Notes: generated from the letters alone by a model not told the origin. 64,000 nucleotides of DNA from Bradyrhizobium sp. B124 (GCF_038967635.1 NZ_CP152413.1:7506001-7570000); one strand, 5' to 3'. Shown: positions 1-8,427, counted from the first letter of the stretch. Made by a program: numbers and translations.

Positions 1-1
1 A

Positions 2-2098
2 GCAAGCTTCGACTTTGGCAACAATGCGATGGGAAATTACTATGAGTATCGTGGCTCGTATATTCGCACAATTGAGAATAGTCCGGCCATGATGCTCAAC
101 GAAATCGACGGCCCGCTCGTCAGCACGTTCGATCTGACCGGGCGCCTGGCTGGCAGTCATGCAGCGATGTACATGTCGAAAAATGGTTATGTGGGCCAGA
201 TCAATGTGATGCGTGGCGCAATGCTGTTTGGGGACATCCTGTCTGATTACGCCCAACGTGACGAGAACGGTTCTCCACGCCTGACCAAATTAACGTTCGG
301 CATGACGCCTGACGCGAATGGTCACTCAACGGGACAGCCGGACGCAAGCTTTGCAGCCCGCTATGAAGGTAACATCGTTGGACGCGACAACCTGTCGCTG
401 CAGTTATCCGGTGGCGTCGCGTTGTTTACCGGCAATCACGAAGTGTACGACGCAACTGTCGCGCAAGCCGCAACCTTGTCCGGCAACGGCAGTTATCTGC
501 TCAATACCGATGGCAGCTTCACCAACCACGGTGCTGTCGCGCCGCTCATCGATGGTCGTGACAACAGCATAACGGTGAATGGGGACTATCTGCAAACCTC
601 CACCGGCCGCTTGCAGGTCGCAGTGAACGATACCGGTGCGTTCAGCCGCCTCGTGGTGAACGGCAGTGCGGCCCTTGACGGTACCCTCACGATCATGCCG
701 CAGCGAGGCTGGTATGGCGGCGGCTTCAGTGTCTCATCCAATCAGTGGCTGAAAGCAACAAGTCTCACTGGCTCGTTCACGGAGGTGACGACATCGCTGC
801 AATCGCCGACTTTAATGGCGAGCGCGACAGCTCAGGGTGACAACACCTACGCGTTAACACTCTCTCGCCCGACCGATGCCTATTCTCGTTATGCGGCCGA
901 TGCCAATAGCCGCCAGGTCGGCGCGGCGCTCGACGGGATCGCTGGCAATGCTGCCGTGGGACTGCACCCGCTGTTCGCGGCACTCGACTTCTCCGCGCCC
1001 AACGGCACGGGGGTGACATCTGCGCTGCGTCAGCTCTCGCCGTCCGTCTATGCGTCGGAGAAGGGCAGGCTTATCAACGACAGCTTCTATGCGCGTTCGG
1101 CAGTGTATGACCGTCTCGAACAGGCCTTTGGCGGCGCGCCATCCTCGCCGATGGCGGTGATGGGTTATGGTCCTCAGCAGACGCCAGGCCGCAAATCTGC
1201 CTCTGCCATCGCTGCCGGCCCGACTTCTTCTGACCTGCCATCCCACGACTTGCAGCGCTATGCGGCCTGGAGTTCTGCTTTTGGCGGATGGACGAGCCAA
1301 TCAGGTGATCACAATGCCGCAAGCACCAGATCCAGCATTGGCGGCTTCATGACCGGAATCGACGCGTCGGTATTTGACGACTGGCGATTCGGTGTTCTTG
1401 CAGGCTATAGCCGCTCCACTTTCAACGTCGGCGCCTTTTCGTCATCAGGCCGCAGCGATAACTACACTGTCGGGAGCTATGCCGGAACCGAGTGGACCGT
1501 GCCAGAAGGAGCCATCGCCTTGCGCTCAGGCATTGCCTATACATGGCACGACCTTGAGATGAGCCGCAAAGTTGCGTTCCCGGGGTTTAACGACAACTTG
1601 ATCTCGAATTACGACGCGGGCACTTTCCAGATTTTTGGAGAATTGGGCTACAAGGTCCGTCTCGGCAACTGGTCGGTGATCGAGCCCTATGCCAATCTTG
1701 CCCATGTTCGGGTCGCGACGGATGCTTTTAGCGAGAGGGGATTGAACGGGGCGGCCCTCGATATTCACGACGACACGATGCAAACGACGCTCTCCACCCT
1801 CGGCGTCTACGCGACTACCCGTTTTCAACTTGGCGACATCGCCACGACCGCGCGAACTGACATTGGCTGGCGTCATGCCCTTGGTGACCTCATTCCGCTG
1901 TCGACAGCCAGCTTTGCTGCCGGTTCCAGCGCTTTTGTGGCTTCGGGCTTATCCATTGGCAAGGACGTGGCACTCGTGAAATCCGGTCTAGACTTCCAGC
2001 TTTCGAGCAACAGCACCCTTGGCATCGCCTACCAGGGCCAGTTCGGTTCAGGCATCGCCCAGAACGGATTCAACGCCATCTTAAGCGTAAAGTTCTGA
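2..2098 (+). CDS. Autotransporter, C-terminal part (5' end outside window)
   Basis: The reading frame is open to the first base of the window, so the gene starts upstream and the first in-frame ATG at 29 is internal. The 698 visible residues end in a type V autotransporter beta-barrel: the last ~280 residues alternate polar and aromatic residues and finish with the usual terminal phenylalanine (ILSVKF). The preceding ~400 residues look like the end of a repetitive beta-helix passenger (phrases such as NGDYLQTSTGRLQVAVND) plus the linker before the barrel. Such proteins carry their own passenger across the outer membrane. The kind of passenger (protease, adhesin) cannot be read here. Coding looks intact to the TGA at 2096-2098. 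Confidence 0.85.
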   Translation, partial: ASFDFGNNAMGNYYEYRGSYIRTIENSPAMMLNEIDGPLVSTFDLTGRLAGSHAAMYMSKNGYVGQINVMRGAMLFGDILSDYAQRDENGSPRLTKLTFGMTPDANGHSTGQPDASFAARYEGNIVGRDNLSLQLSGGVALFTGNHEVYDATVAQAATLSGNGSYLLNTDGSFTNHGAVAPLIDGRDNSITVNGDYLQTSTGRLQVAVNDTGAFSRLVVNGSAALDGTLTIMPQRGWYGGGFSVSSNQWLKATSLTGSFTEVTTSLQSPTLMASATAQGDNTYALTLSRPTDAYSRYAADANSRQVGAALDGIAGNAAVGLHPLFAALDFSAPNGTGVTSALRQLSPSVYASEKGRLINDSFYARSAVYDRLEQAFGGAPSSPMAVMGYGPQQTPGRKSASAIAAGPTSSDLPSHDLQRYAAWSSAFGGWTSQSGDHNAASTRSSIGGFMTGIDASVFDDWRFGVLAGYSRSTFNVGAFSSSGRSDNYTVGSYAGTEWTVPEGAIALRSGIAYTWHDLEMSRKVAFPGFNDNLISNYDAGTFQIFGELGYKVRLGNWSVIEPYANLAHVRVATDAFSERGLNGAALDIHDDTMQTTLSTLGVYATTRFQLGDIATTARTDIGWRHALGDLIPLSTASFAAGSSAFVASGLSIGKDVALVKSGLDFQLSSNSTLGIAYQGQFGSGIAQNGFNAILSVKF

Positions 2099-2139
2099 TA
2101 GCATCGTCAATCGATTTTTTTGGCCCGGCGCGCTACCCG

Positions 2140-2780
2140 CAGCAGGCTCATGTTGGTTCTAATCCAGGTCTCGTGCTTGTGTGCCGGGAATCGAGGTTAG
2201 CCTGCATGAACGCCAGCGCCGGCGCGCGCAGTCGGGATGTTTTCGCCGCCTGCCGTAGATCATTGGCTACCGCTTCCTGGAACCCTCCATTGCCAGAGTT
2301 GACCAACAGCCTGTGCAGGAAGCGCCGCATTGCTGGGCGCCCGGCTCTTTAGCAAAGCTTTGCCAAGCGATTACCACCTCCGCAGCGTCCTCCGTCGGAT
2401 TGCCCTCAGCCAGTCCGCGACCATTTCAGCGAGAGACGGCGAAGGCATCGCCTGCGCCTGGCCGTCGTTCGGCCCGGACGGTTCATTTCCGTTGTCGAGG
2501 AAAAAGTAGGACCGTCGGGCCGACATACCCTCGGGGCTCAGGGGTGTGTCCAAGTTCCTCAGCACTTGTTCGGGCCGCGGATTTTCGGACAGAATTAGGC
2601 GGCCAATTGCGTCAACAGGCCCTCGGGCAGGCTTATTAGCTGGTTTTCGCTCACGTCAGCCGATTGGAGCCTGGGCGAAAGCGCCTCGGGCAGACGGCGC
2701 CAACCGATTTTGGCTACGTTGAGAAAAGACTGGTCAGCCGATTGAAGGCATGTCGCGCACGGCTTAGTTCGCCGCAAGGA
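2140..2780 (-). pseudogene. Decayed NopM/IpaH-type E3 ubiquitin ligase effector (LRR plus NEL domain)
   Basis: Three minus-strand frames carry consecutive pieces of one protein. Around 2780-2595 lies a leucine-rich-repeat piece (two LQSAD units, LPEGLLTQLAA). Around 2610-2400 lies RRSYFFLDNGNEP followed by SLAEMVADWL. Around 2400-2330 a third frame gives EGNPTEDAAEVV and AWQSFAKEPGAQQ. Around 2325-2190 a frame gives FLHRLLVNSGNGGFQEAV and NDLRQAAKTSRLR. This order matches the end of the LRR and the NEL domain of type III secreted ubiquitin ligases of rhizobia and Shigella. At least three frame changes separate the pieces, and the sequence stops before the segment with the catalytic cysteine. 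It is therefore a dead effector gene; family from memory, decay seen directly. Confidence 0.8.
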
Positions 2781-2799
2781 ACGGTGAAGCCAAATGAAA

Positions 2800-2825
2800 A
2801 GGGGCCTGTCACGCGGACGGCCCCT
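2800..2825 (-). terminator. Probable Rho-independent terminator (minus strand)
   Basis: AGGGGCC and GGCCCCT form a 7-bp stem around a 12-nt loop. On the minus strand the stem is followed by TTTTCATTTGG. It lies just upstream of the decayed effector gene, so it probably ended a transcript entering from the right. Confidence 0.5.
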
Positions 2826-2952
2826 GCCGGAACTTTGAAAATTGCTTCGGGATGAAATCTAGCCCCGGCAATAAAGAAATTAGCTCCAAATGCAGCCCAG
2901 GGGGATTCCGTAAAATCCCGGGGTACCCCCGCGCGAGCGGCCAAATGAAGAA

Positions 2953-2995
2953 CGGCCCCAGCACCTCTGGGGGCCGAGGGCCGGTGCTGGGGCCG
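2953..2995. repeat. 13-bp perfect inverted repeat, possible terminator
   Basis: CGGCCCCAGCACC at 2953-2965 is exactly repeated in inverted form at 2983-2995, with a 17-nt GC-rich spacer. On the minus strand it is followed by TTCTTCATTTGG, nearly the same tail as the hairpin at 2800-2825. The two therefore look like copies of one terminator type. The surrounding 2830-3247 holds no gene I can support. Confidence 0.55.
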
Positions 2996-3247
2996 CTACT
3001 TGATCCGCCGATTTATCTCTTGGAGGTCGGCAGCTTCGATTTTGCGTCCTTCCCTGATCCTCCCGCAATAGCATGCGTGCAACAGTGTCCTAGTTTCCGT
3101 CCGCGGGTGTCATAATTAGGACAGCACCGACTCAATGGGCTCGGCGCGGCGGCGAGAGAATTGTCGAAAAATCGTATGGGCGTGTCGGAACCGGGCCCAG
3201 GTGATCGTCTTGAATCCAGGACGCGACGTATCCGGAGCATCGAAGTC

Positions 3248-4078
3248 ATGGCCCCGAGAGCCAACTGGAAGGGCTTTCTGCGTCTGTCCCTCGTCACCTG
3301 CCCAGTGGCGCTCTATCGGGCCACCTGCGCTCTATCGGGCCACCTGCGCGTCTGAGAAGATTTCGTTCAATCAGCTCAACCGGTCGACGGGACACCCGAT
3401 CAAATACCTCAAGGTCGATGCGGAGACCGGCTAGGAGGTGCCAAACGAGGACATCATCAAAGGCTACGAACTCGACAACGCCAGTACATCGCGGTCAGCA
3501 AGGAGGAGCTCGAGGAGATCGCGCTGGAGTCGACCCGGACCATCGAGATCGACGAATTCGTCGACAAGGCCGACATCGACCCGCGCTACCAGATCCGCCC
3601 CTATTGTCTGCAGCCCAACGTCAAGGTCGGGCACGAGGCCTTCGCGGTGATCCGCGAGACCGTCCGCGAATGGACAAGGTCGCGATCGGCCGCGTGTTGC
3701 TGACCAGCCGCGAGCACATCATGGCGCTCGAGCCGCTCGGCAAGGGGCTCGTCGGCACGCTGCTGCGCTATCCGTACGAAGTGCGACCGGAGCAGGAGTA
3801 TTTCGACGACATCCAGGCGGTGAAGCTGACGAAGGACATGCTCGATCTGGCCAAGCGCATCTTGAACCAGCCGCCCGCTTCGAGCCCGAGAGTTCGAGGA
3901 CCGCTACGAAGCCGCGCTCATCGACTTCATCAATCGAAAGCGCGCCGGAAAGCCCATCACCCCCGAAGCAGCGGCCGGCAGCGGACAACGTCGTCAACTT
4001 GAGGAGGCGCTGCGGCGGAGCGTCGGCGGTGCCTCCGCCGGGACCACCTCGAAGAGCCCGGCCAAGAAAGGCCGATAG
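3248..4078 (+). pseudogene. ku: Decayed Ku protein gene (non-homologous end joining)
   Basis: Pieces of a bacterial Ku protein follow each other in changing frames: MAPRANWKGFLRLSLVTCPV, SEKISFNQLNR, IKYLKVDAETG, EVPNEDIIKGYELD, YIAVSKEELEEIALES, TIEIDEFVDKADIDPRYQI, MALEPLGKGLVGTLLRYPYE, and a lysine-rich tail ending PAKKGR. Ku binds DNA ends and recruits ligase D. The gene cannot make a full protein. A 19-bp tandem duplication at 3308-3345 shifts the frame, TAG replaces an expected Glu codon near 3432, and further single-base losses occur near 3479, 3665 and 3890-4000. The order of the pieces and the unbroken homology suggest fairly recent inactivation. Confidence 0.88.
3308..3345 (+). repeat. 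19-bp tandem duplication inside ku
   Basis: The unit gcgctctatcgggccacct occurs twice without a gap, at 3308-3326 and 3327-3345. Nineteen is not a multiple of three, so the extra copy shifts the Ku frame; removing one copy joins the N-terminal segment to SEKISFNQLNR. Confidence 0.95.
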
Positions 4079-4168
4079 CCGGGAAGAAGTTGGCGAGGGA
4101 AGCCGCGGTGAGGAAGCCAGCAGCCAGGCCGCAGCGGAAGTCGGCCTGAGGCCATATGGGAGAGGCGC

Positions 4169-4423
4169 ATGGATATGAAGGAAGCCTCGGCAATGACGGA
4201 AGCCTCCGGACTGACGGACGAGGAGGGCGACATCGAGCAGAGTTTTGTGGCCCGGCCGATTGGCCAGACGGAGCCGCGACCGAGCCGAAGCCCGCTGCAT
4301 TCGCTCTCGTCCGGTATGGCGATGCGCGGGGCCGAGCAGTTGCGCAAGGTGACCGTGAAGTCCCCATTGCAGTCGCTTCTCGTCGCGTTCCTGCTCGGGG
4401 TTTGGGTCGCGCGCCGGCGGTAG
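4169..4423 (+). CDS. Small protein with C-terminal membrane segment
   Basis: An 84-residue protein with a good ribosome site (gggagagg) 4 bases before the ATG. The first ~60 residues are polar and acidic then basic; the C-terminus (SPLQSLLVAFLLGVWVARRR) is one hydrophobic segment followed by arginines. That layout is like DUF883/ElaB-type proteins, which anchor by a C-terminal helix, but I do not claim membership. It sits 91 bases after the decayed ku in the same direction and, unlike its neighbours, has an undisturbed frame. Function unknown. Confidence 0.55.
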   Translation: MDMKEASAMTEASGLTDEEGDIEQSFVARPIGQTEPRPSRSPLHSLSSGMAMRGAEQLRKVTVKSPLQSLLVAFLLGVWVARRR

Positions 4424-4437
4424 GGATCCGTGGGCGA

Positions 4438-5019
4438 GTGAAGCTCGAGACGTCTCAGACCTCGCTGGGCTTCTACGATCTTGCGATCGCGAGCGCCCTC
4501 GATGAAGGCGGCGCTGGAAGCCTGGGGAGCGGGCAGCAAGCTCTATCACCAAGGCGTTGCCACGGTAACGGACGCCCCGACGTGGTCTTGACCACGGCAA
4601 AGCCGGGCGTCGTCCTCAGGCGGCCCGCGGGATCGAACGGGCACCTCGCCAAACAATCCGGGCTGCCGACCCGCTCCGGGCGACCATGACGGTCGCGGAC
4701 GCCCAAAGCGCCGTCCGAAACCGAAGAAGGGAGCGTCTCCCAAGATCAGCGAAAAGGCCGCCCGGAAGGCCGCATTGGTATTCGAGAGGGAGCAGGCAAG
4801 ACAGCATGCCGAGCGCCGCCGTGAAGAATCCGCGAGAGCAAGAGACCGTAAGCGGCGGGACAAGGGGGCGCGAAGGCGCGGGAGGCATTCGGCGGGCATG
4901 AAGCTAAGGCGAGGCGAAGGCGGGCGTGCGGCACTCGACAGACGAACCGAAGACGAGAAGGCTCGCTGGGAGAAGCAGAACAGAAAATCGATGCCGCCCT
5001 GCGTCGGACGCGGGAATAG
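4438..5019 (+). pseudogene. Decayed gene for a charged coiled-coil-like protein
   Basis: Beginning at a GTG at 4438, one frame gives KLETSQTSLGFYDLAIA. A second frame gives MKAALEAWGAGSKLYHQGVA, and the first frame returns with KPGVVLRRPAGSNG. Later frames give KISEKAARKAALVFEREQ and a long run rich in Arg, Lys, Glu and Ala ending LRRTRE before TAG at 5017-5019. The pieces fit one ~190-residue protein: a short globular N-terminus, then a charged helical tail of the kind often labelled TolA-like. I recall such a gene beside ku in bradyrhizobia, but that is memory, not evidence here. Several frame changes make it a pseudogene. Confidence 0.6.
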
Positions 5020-5149
5020 CGCCAGAGTGTCATCTACGCTCGCTGCGCGGGCTGGTCACTCGACTCGCTCAAGTAAGCAATGAACGGAACGACCCACGTC
5101 GCCGAAGCATGCCCCAGCAGAACCATCGTCACGACAGCCTGCGTGAGCA

Positions 5150-5455
5150 TCATGCTGACCTCCGCAACCGCATCGCGAGGCCGCCGGGGCGAGGCGGATC
5201 GTCATCGTCGCCGTCGAGCTTGCGCAACGCGGCCAGGATATCTGCGAGCCGGATGGTGTGGCCGATGCCGGGGATCTCGCGCAGGGCGGGGCAGGATTCG
5301 ACGGCGTACATGTCGGATGCCCATGACGACAGGATGATCCGCTTCTCCGGGACCGAGAGCCTGTTGTCGCTCAGGACATCCCCCGGAAACGCATAGTGCG
5401 CGGCTGGATGAAAGAGCAGATTGAGATCGCCGGTATTCGTGTTGGCGTTAATCAT
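5150..5455 (-). CDS. Conserved-looking small protein of unknown function
   Basis: A 101-residue protein starting ATG ATT AAC with an upstream AAGGGAGT ribosome site. The sequence (NLLFHPAAHYAFPGDVLSDN, SVPEKRIILSSWASDMYAVE, IRLADILAALRKLDGDDDDP) has normal composition and a clear order: an N-terminal segment with His and Phe, a central SSWASDMYAVES stretch, a predicted helix and an acidic end. The last ~15 residues are basic and low in complexity. It lies downstream of the two Hsp20 genes in the same direction but behind a strong hairpin. No family is recognised; a stress link is only suggested by position. Confidence 0.65.
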   Translation of the reverse strand: MINANTNTGDLNLLFHPAAHYAFPGDVLSDNRLSVPEKRIILSSWASDMYAVESCPALREIPGIGHTIRLADILAALRKLDGDDDDPPRPGGLAMRLRRSA

Positions 5456-5505
5456 CGGTTGACTCCCTTATACGCTCCTTTCCTCGGGACTGGTTTTCAG
5501 TGAGT

Positions 5506-5532
5506 TCGGGGCGGCGGTGACCGCCGCCCCGA
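5506..5532 (-). terminator. Strong hairpin after the Hsp20 pair
   Basis: A perfect 12-bp stem (TCGGGGCGGCGG and its complement) closes a TGA loop. It begins 7 bases after the stop of the Hsp20 gene and precedes the next minus-strand gene. There is no U-run, so termination or mRNA 3'-end protection is inferred from position. Confidence 0.6.
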
Positions 5533-5538
5533 TGGTCT

Positions 5539-6030
5539 TTACTGCGCGTTGATCGCGATGCGCTTGACGTCCGCCCGCGGGGTCTCGGATTTCGGCAGCG
5601 AGATGGTCAAGACGCCGTTCTTGAATGACGCCTCGGCCTTGTCCTCGTCGACGTCATCGAGCGCGATCTGCCGCTGGAACGAGCCGTAGTGGCGCTCGGT
5701 AAAGTATTTGCCTTCGTCCTTGCGCTCGCTCTTCTTCTCGCCGCGGACGGTCAGCACGCCGTTCGCGATTTCGATCTGGACGTCCTTCTCCGTCATGCCG
5801 GGAAGCTCGGCCGAGATCGTCAGCGCCTTGTCGGTCTCGCTCAGTTCGATCTTCGGCCAGCCGAATTGCCCTTCCATGAGCGGTGATAAACCTGTGCCGC
5901 CGAAGCCGCGGAAGACGTCGTCGAATAGACGGTTCATCTCGCGATGCAGCGTCATGAACGGATCGTAGTTGCCGCGCGTGGGCGCGAGCTCCTGGTTCCG
6001 CGACCAGGGAATGAGATCACGAATTGCCAT
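5539..6030 (-). CDS. Small heat-shock protein, Hsp20 family
   Basis: A 163-residue small heat-shock protein. The N-terminus (MAIRDLIPWSRNQELAPTRG) is followed by an alpha-crystallin domain from about residue 55: WPKIELSETDKALTISAELPGM, GVLTVRGEKK, then the conserved C-terminal part FKNGVLTISLPKSE. The short tail carries the basic KRIAINAQ. Such proteins hold unfolding proteins in the cytoplasm as large oligomers. I chose the ATG at 6030 because AAGGAG lies 6 bases before it; the ATG five codons earlier lacks this. It is the second gene of a pair with the Hsp20 gene at 6107-6565, 76 bases downstream of it, across a GC-rich hairpin (about 6063-6090). Confidence 0.95.
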   Translation of the reverse strand: MAIRDLIPWSRNQELAPTRGNYDPFMTLHREMNRLFDDVFRGFGGTGLSPLMEGQFGWPKIELSETDKALTISAELPGMTEKDVQIEIANGVLTVRGEKKSERKDEGKYFTERHYGSFQRQIALDDVDEDKAEASFKNGVLTISLPKSETPRADVKRIAINAQ

Positions 6031-6106
6031 GGTTTTCTCCTTCATTGCATGAGGGAAGGGAGCGCGGCGGCGCTGGCGCGCGCCGCCGTCGCCCCTCGAC
6101 CGGGCG

Positions 6107-6565
6107 TCAGGCCGCCTTCTTCTGCTCGATCTGCGACGGAGATCCGCCGCTTCCGATCTGGATCCGGCGCGGCTTCATGGCCTCCGGCAGTTCGCGGACC
6201 AGATTGACGATCAGCAAACCGTCTCGGAAGGAAGCCTCCTTCACTTGGACGTAGTCGGCAAGATTGAACACCCGCCGGAATGGGCGGGCGGCGATGCCCT
6301 GATACAGATATTCGCCGCTCGCCTTCTCGGGCTTGCTGCCCTCGATGGTGAGCGTGTTCTGCCCGGCCGTTACGGTGACGTCGCCGGCGCCGAAGCCGGC
6401 GACGGCGAGCGAGATCCGGTAATGGTCCTCGCCAAAGCGTTCGATGTTGTAGGGTGGGTAGTGGTCCTCGGTCGCTTGGCGCAGCGTGCCTTCGACGAGG
6501 TCGGCCAAGTGGTCGAAGCCGATAGTGGAGCGCCATAGGGGCGCGAAGTCAAACGTGGTCCTCAT
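6107..6565 (-). CDS. Small heat-shock protein, Hsp20 family (IbpA-like)
   Basis: A 152-residue IbpA-type small heat-shock protein: MRTTFDFAPLWRSTIGFDHL, then YPPYNIERFGEDHYRISLAV opening the alpha-crystallin domain, EYLYQGIAARPFRRVFNLAD in the middle and ASFRDGLLIVNLVRELPEAM near the end. The tail carries KPRRIQI. Length and motifs are those of the class found several times in bradyrhizobia. The start at 6565 has GGAGG 8 bases upstream; an upstream-extended frame exists but reads through the leader RNA. It is first in an operon with the second Hsp20 gene, and the leader looks like a ROSE thermometer. Confidence 0.95.
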   Translation of the reverse strand: MRTTFDFAPLWRSTIGFDHLADLVEGTLRQATEDHYPPYNIERFGEDHYRISLAVAGFGAGDVTVTAGQNTLTIEGSKPEKASGEYLYQGIAARPFRRVFNLADYVQVKEASFRDGLLIVNLVRELPEAMKPRRIQIGSGGSPSQIEQKKAA

Positions 6566-6700
6566 AACCAAGTCCTCCAAAGAGCAAGATGGATACGAAG
6601 GAGCGCAGGACAGGGGTTTCGGACAGATCCGAAGACCCGAACCGGCGCCCGTGCCGGACCCGTTGAAGGCGCCCCGGCACACCGCTCTCGCGGCGAAAAT
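6566..6700 (-). promoter_or_regulatory. ROSE-like RNA thermometer leader and promoter region
   Basis: Immediately before the Hsp20 start the minus strand reads TTGCT-CTTT-GGAGG. The TTGCT at 6587-6583 faces the ribosome site at 6578-6574 across a 4-nt loop. This is the signature of the terminal hairpin of ROSE elements, which mask the ribosome site at low temperature in Bradyrhizobium heat-shock mRNAs. The preceding ~100 nt are GC-rich with several possible stems. A loose promoter (TTGAAA, 16 bp, TACGTC) starts near 6722. The motif is seen; folding and function are inferred. Confidence 0.65.
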
Positions 6701-6920
6701 GACGTAGAAAAGCAAGAGGCTGTTTCAAGAGGGGAGCGCAAAAAAATCGCAGCCATTGGGCGCGGCGTGTCGCCCCTGCGCCACCTTTCCGAAGGACTTG
6801 CAGACGCGACGAGAGGCATCTTGACAGCCAATCGCGTCCGAATATTTTTGCGCCGGGAGATCTCTTTCCCAGGTTCCGCAACACCTAAAAGGACCGTGAC
6901 GACCGTCAGGAGAGACGACG

Positions 6921-7244
6921 TTGCTCAACGAAGATCTGGCTCGCATCCGTGCGCATCGCAACAACAGTCACCGCTATCGACGGCTGCTTCGGACGAAGCT
7001 GTCGGAGCTGGAACGTCAGTTCATCGAAAGGCGACTCGCCAAGGAGCAGACCGCGCTCGATGCTCTGGCCGCCGCAACCTTCCCCGTCACATTCACGCTT
7101 CCGAAAGGCCAGGCGTCCGCAACGATGGGGCCGAGCGATGAGCGACGTCCGCGACCTTCTTATCCGAGGCGGCGAAAAGGTCATCTGACACCATCGCTTG
7201 CTGCCGGCGAGTGCCAAGGGCCGGATCCGTTGTGCAAGAGGTAG
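6921..7244 (+). CDS. Small basic protein of unknown function
   Basis: A 107-residue frame starting with TTG, preceded by AGGAGAG at a usable distance. The first ~75 residues (MLNEDLARIRAHRNNSHRYR, LLRTKLSELERQFIERRLAK, ALDALAAATFPVTFTLPKG) look like a real, helical, basic protein; I remember similar short proteins in bradyrhizobia. The last ~30 residues are Pro/Arg-rich and unlike the rest, so the native stop may have been lost by a frameshift. A terminator-like hairpin follows at 7437. No function can be assigned. Confidence 0.6.
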   Translation: MLNEDLARIRAHRNNSHRYRRLLRTKLSELERQFIERRLAKEQTALDALAAATFPVTFTLPKGQASATMGPSDERRPRPSYPRRRKGHLTPSLAAGECQGPDPLCKR

Positions 7245-7436
7245 GTCTTGATCGAGCCGATGTACTTGGGTGGGCTATGGCCGCCCGGATGGTGCCACCG
7301 CGAAAATCTGTTCAGCTTCGCCTAATCCGCATCTAGATAACATCTCGCGCCCGCACGGAGCTTGGCTACGGTATGATAGCCGAAGCAATGATTCGGCGGC
7401 CAGATCTGGCCTTGACCCCAAGTCCGCGCCGCCGTA

Positions 7437-7471
7437 GCGCCCCGTCCGAAAGGGCGGGGCGCTTTCCTTTT
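7437..7471 (+). terminator. Rho-independent terminator
   Basis: GCGCCCCG and CGGGGCGC form an 8-bp stem over TCCGAAAGGG, followed by TTTCCTTTT. It stands about 190 bases after the small gene ending at 7244 and probably ends its transcript. Confidence 0.7.
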
Positions 7472-7539
7472 GCATATGTCCTTGCTGGCGTTTCTCACAG
7501 GGCATCGGATGGGTACGCCGCAACTGTATACTGTCAAAC

Positions 7540-7846
7540 AGGCCTTGGATCGTTGGTCGCGAGCGGTATTGTGGATACGGATGCAGGCCTTCGACCGCGG
7601 GCGCGGCAGAATGTCGTGTTCGAACTCGGCTTCGTTATCGGAAAGTTTGGGGCAGCCAATGTGGCTGCGCTTATGAAGTCGACGGTGGAGAAGCCATCTG
7701 ACCTTGAGGGCATTGCCTATGTTCCCTAGGGCCCGGGTACTTCCTGGAAGACTGAGCACGCACGCGAAATGCATCATATGAAAATCCCCTTCGATACCAA
7801 GGCTGTTCTTGCAGCTTGGGTAAGCCTCGATCGTGCATCAATCTGA
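7540..7846 (+). pseudogene. Remnant of a TIR-like (PF10137-type) protein
   Basis: One frame gives SLVASGIVDTDAGLRPRARQ, then NVVFELGFVIGKFGAANVAA and SDLEGIAYVP. It hits TAG at 7727-7729 and continues in the same frame with TSWKTEHAREMHHMKIPFDT before TGA near 7846. This order is that of the C-terminal half of predicted nucleotide-binding TIR-like proteins, some of which are NAD-degrading effectors in anti-phage systems. In that family I would expect a leucine codon where the TAG stands. The N-terminal half of the domain was not found upstream. It is therefore a fragment plus a stop. The family call rests on the RPRARQN-VVFELGFFIGK-like motif. Confidence 0.6.
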
Positions 7847-7849
7847 AGA

Positions 7850-8427
7850 ATGCCCCGACGTGATCGATGCCGGCGATGAGGCCGGTGACAGGGTCCTGGC
7901 TTTGCTCGGTGTTAAACCAGTCCAGATACGCCTTTATCTCGGTTGAACACGCTTGGCAGCCGCGCTTCAAGGTGAACGTGTTCGCGGCCGAGGGCCCCGA
8001 CACCACCTGCTTTGGGCCCGCCTGTTCGGTGCGCCAGCGGATCATTTCGATCATCGTTCTGTCGCCGCTCGCCATGACCAAGGCCGCTTCCAGTCGGCTT
8101 CGCGAAGTTCAAGATTCGAGATCGCTGCTTCGCCTGCGCCAGCTGCCGACGGAGCCTTTACGGCTTCGGCCATATCGGCCCTCGCGATCGCGCAGGTCAC
8201 ATATCGAAGCCCGTTGTCGACTTTGGCGACGCCAAAGCATCCGTCTTGCAGCATCAGTTTGTCCGAATTCACGACAGGCGGACTTCACGTCCCGCGCCTA
8301 ATGCGACCTCCCAACAATGGAAAGGTTGCAATTGGCGCCGACCGGAGCGGCCAGTCCGTATCATCACGGGCTCCTCTTCCATCCGTGCGGCGGATTGCGC
8401 TAGCCTGCAATTTGGAGGAAACAGGCA
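7850..8427. other. No supported gene
   Basis: Two minus-strand frames (about 8272-8051 and 8081-7671) look protein-like where they meet (GLRYVTCAIARADMAEAV; STEIKAYLDWFNTEQSQD; GLIAGIDHVGAFFRLMHD). They could be a gene broken near 8070, but I recognise no family and cannot support a call. Confidence 0.4.

Noticed and set aside
29..31. ATG at 29 as the autotransporter start
   Set aside because: The frame is open to the window edge with passenger-like sequence before it, and there is no signal peptide after this ATG.
2103..2124. Sequence resembling the end of a nod box (CAATCGATTTT) after the autotransporter gene
   Set aside because: The conserved ATCCA and GATG parts of the nod box are absent.
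3719..4600. Minus-strand frame of 293 codons opposite ku
   Set aside because: Antisense shadow of the decayed ku and small gene; Arg/Ser/Pro-rich without motifs.
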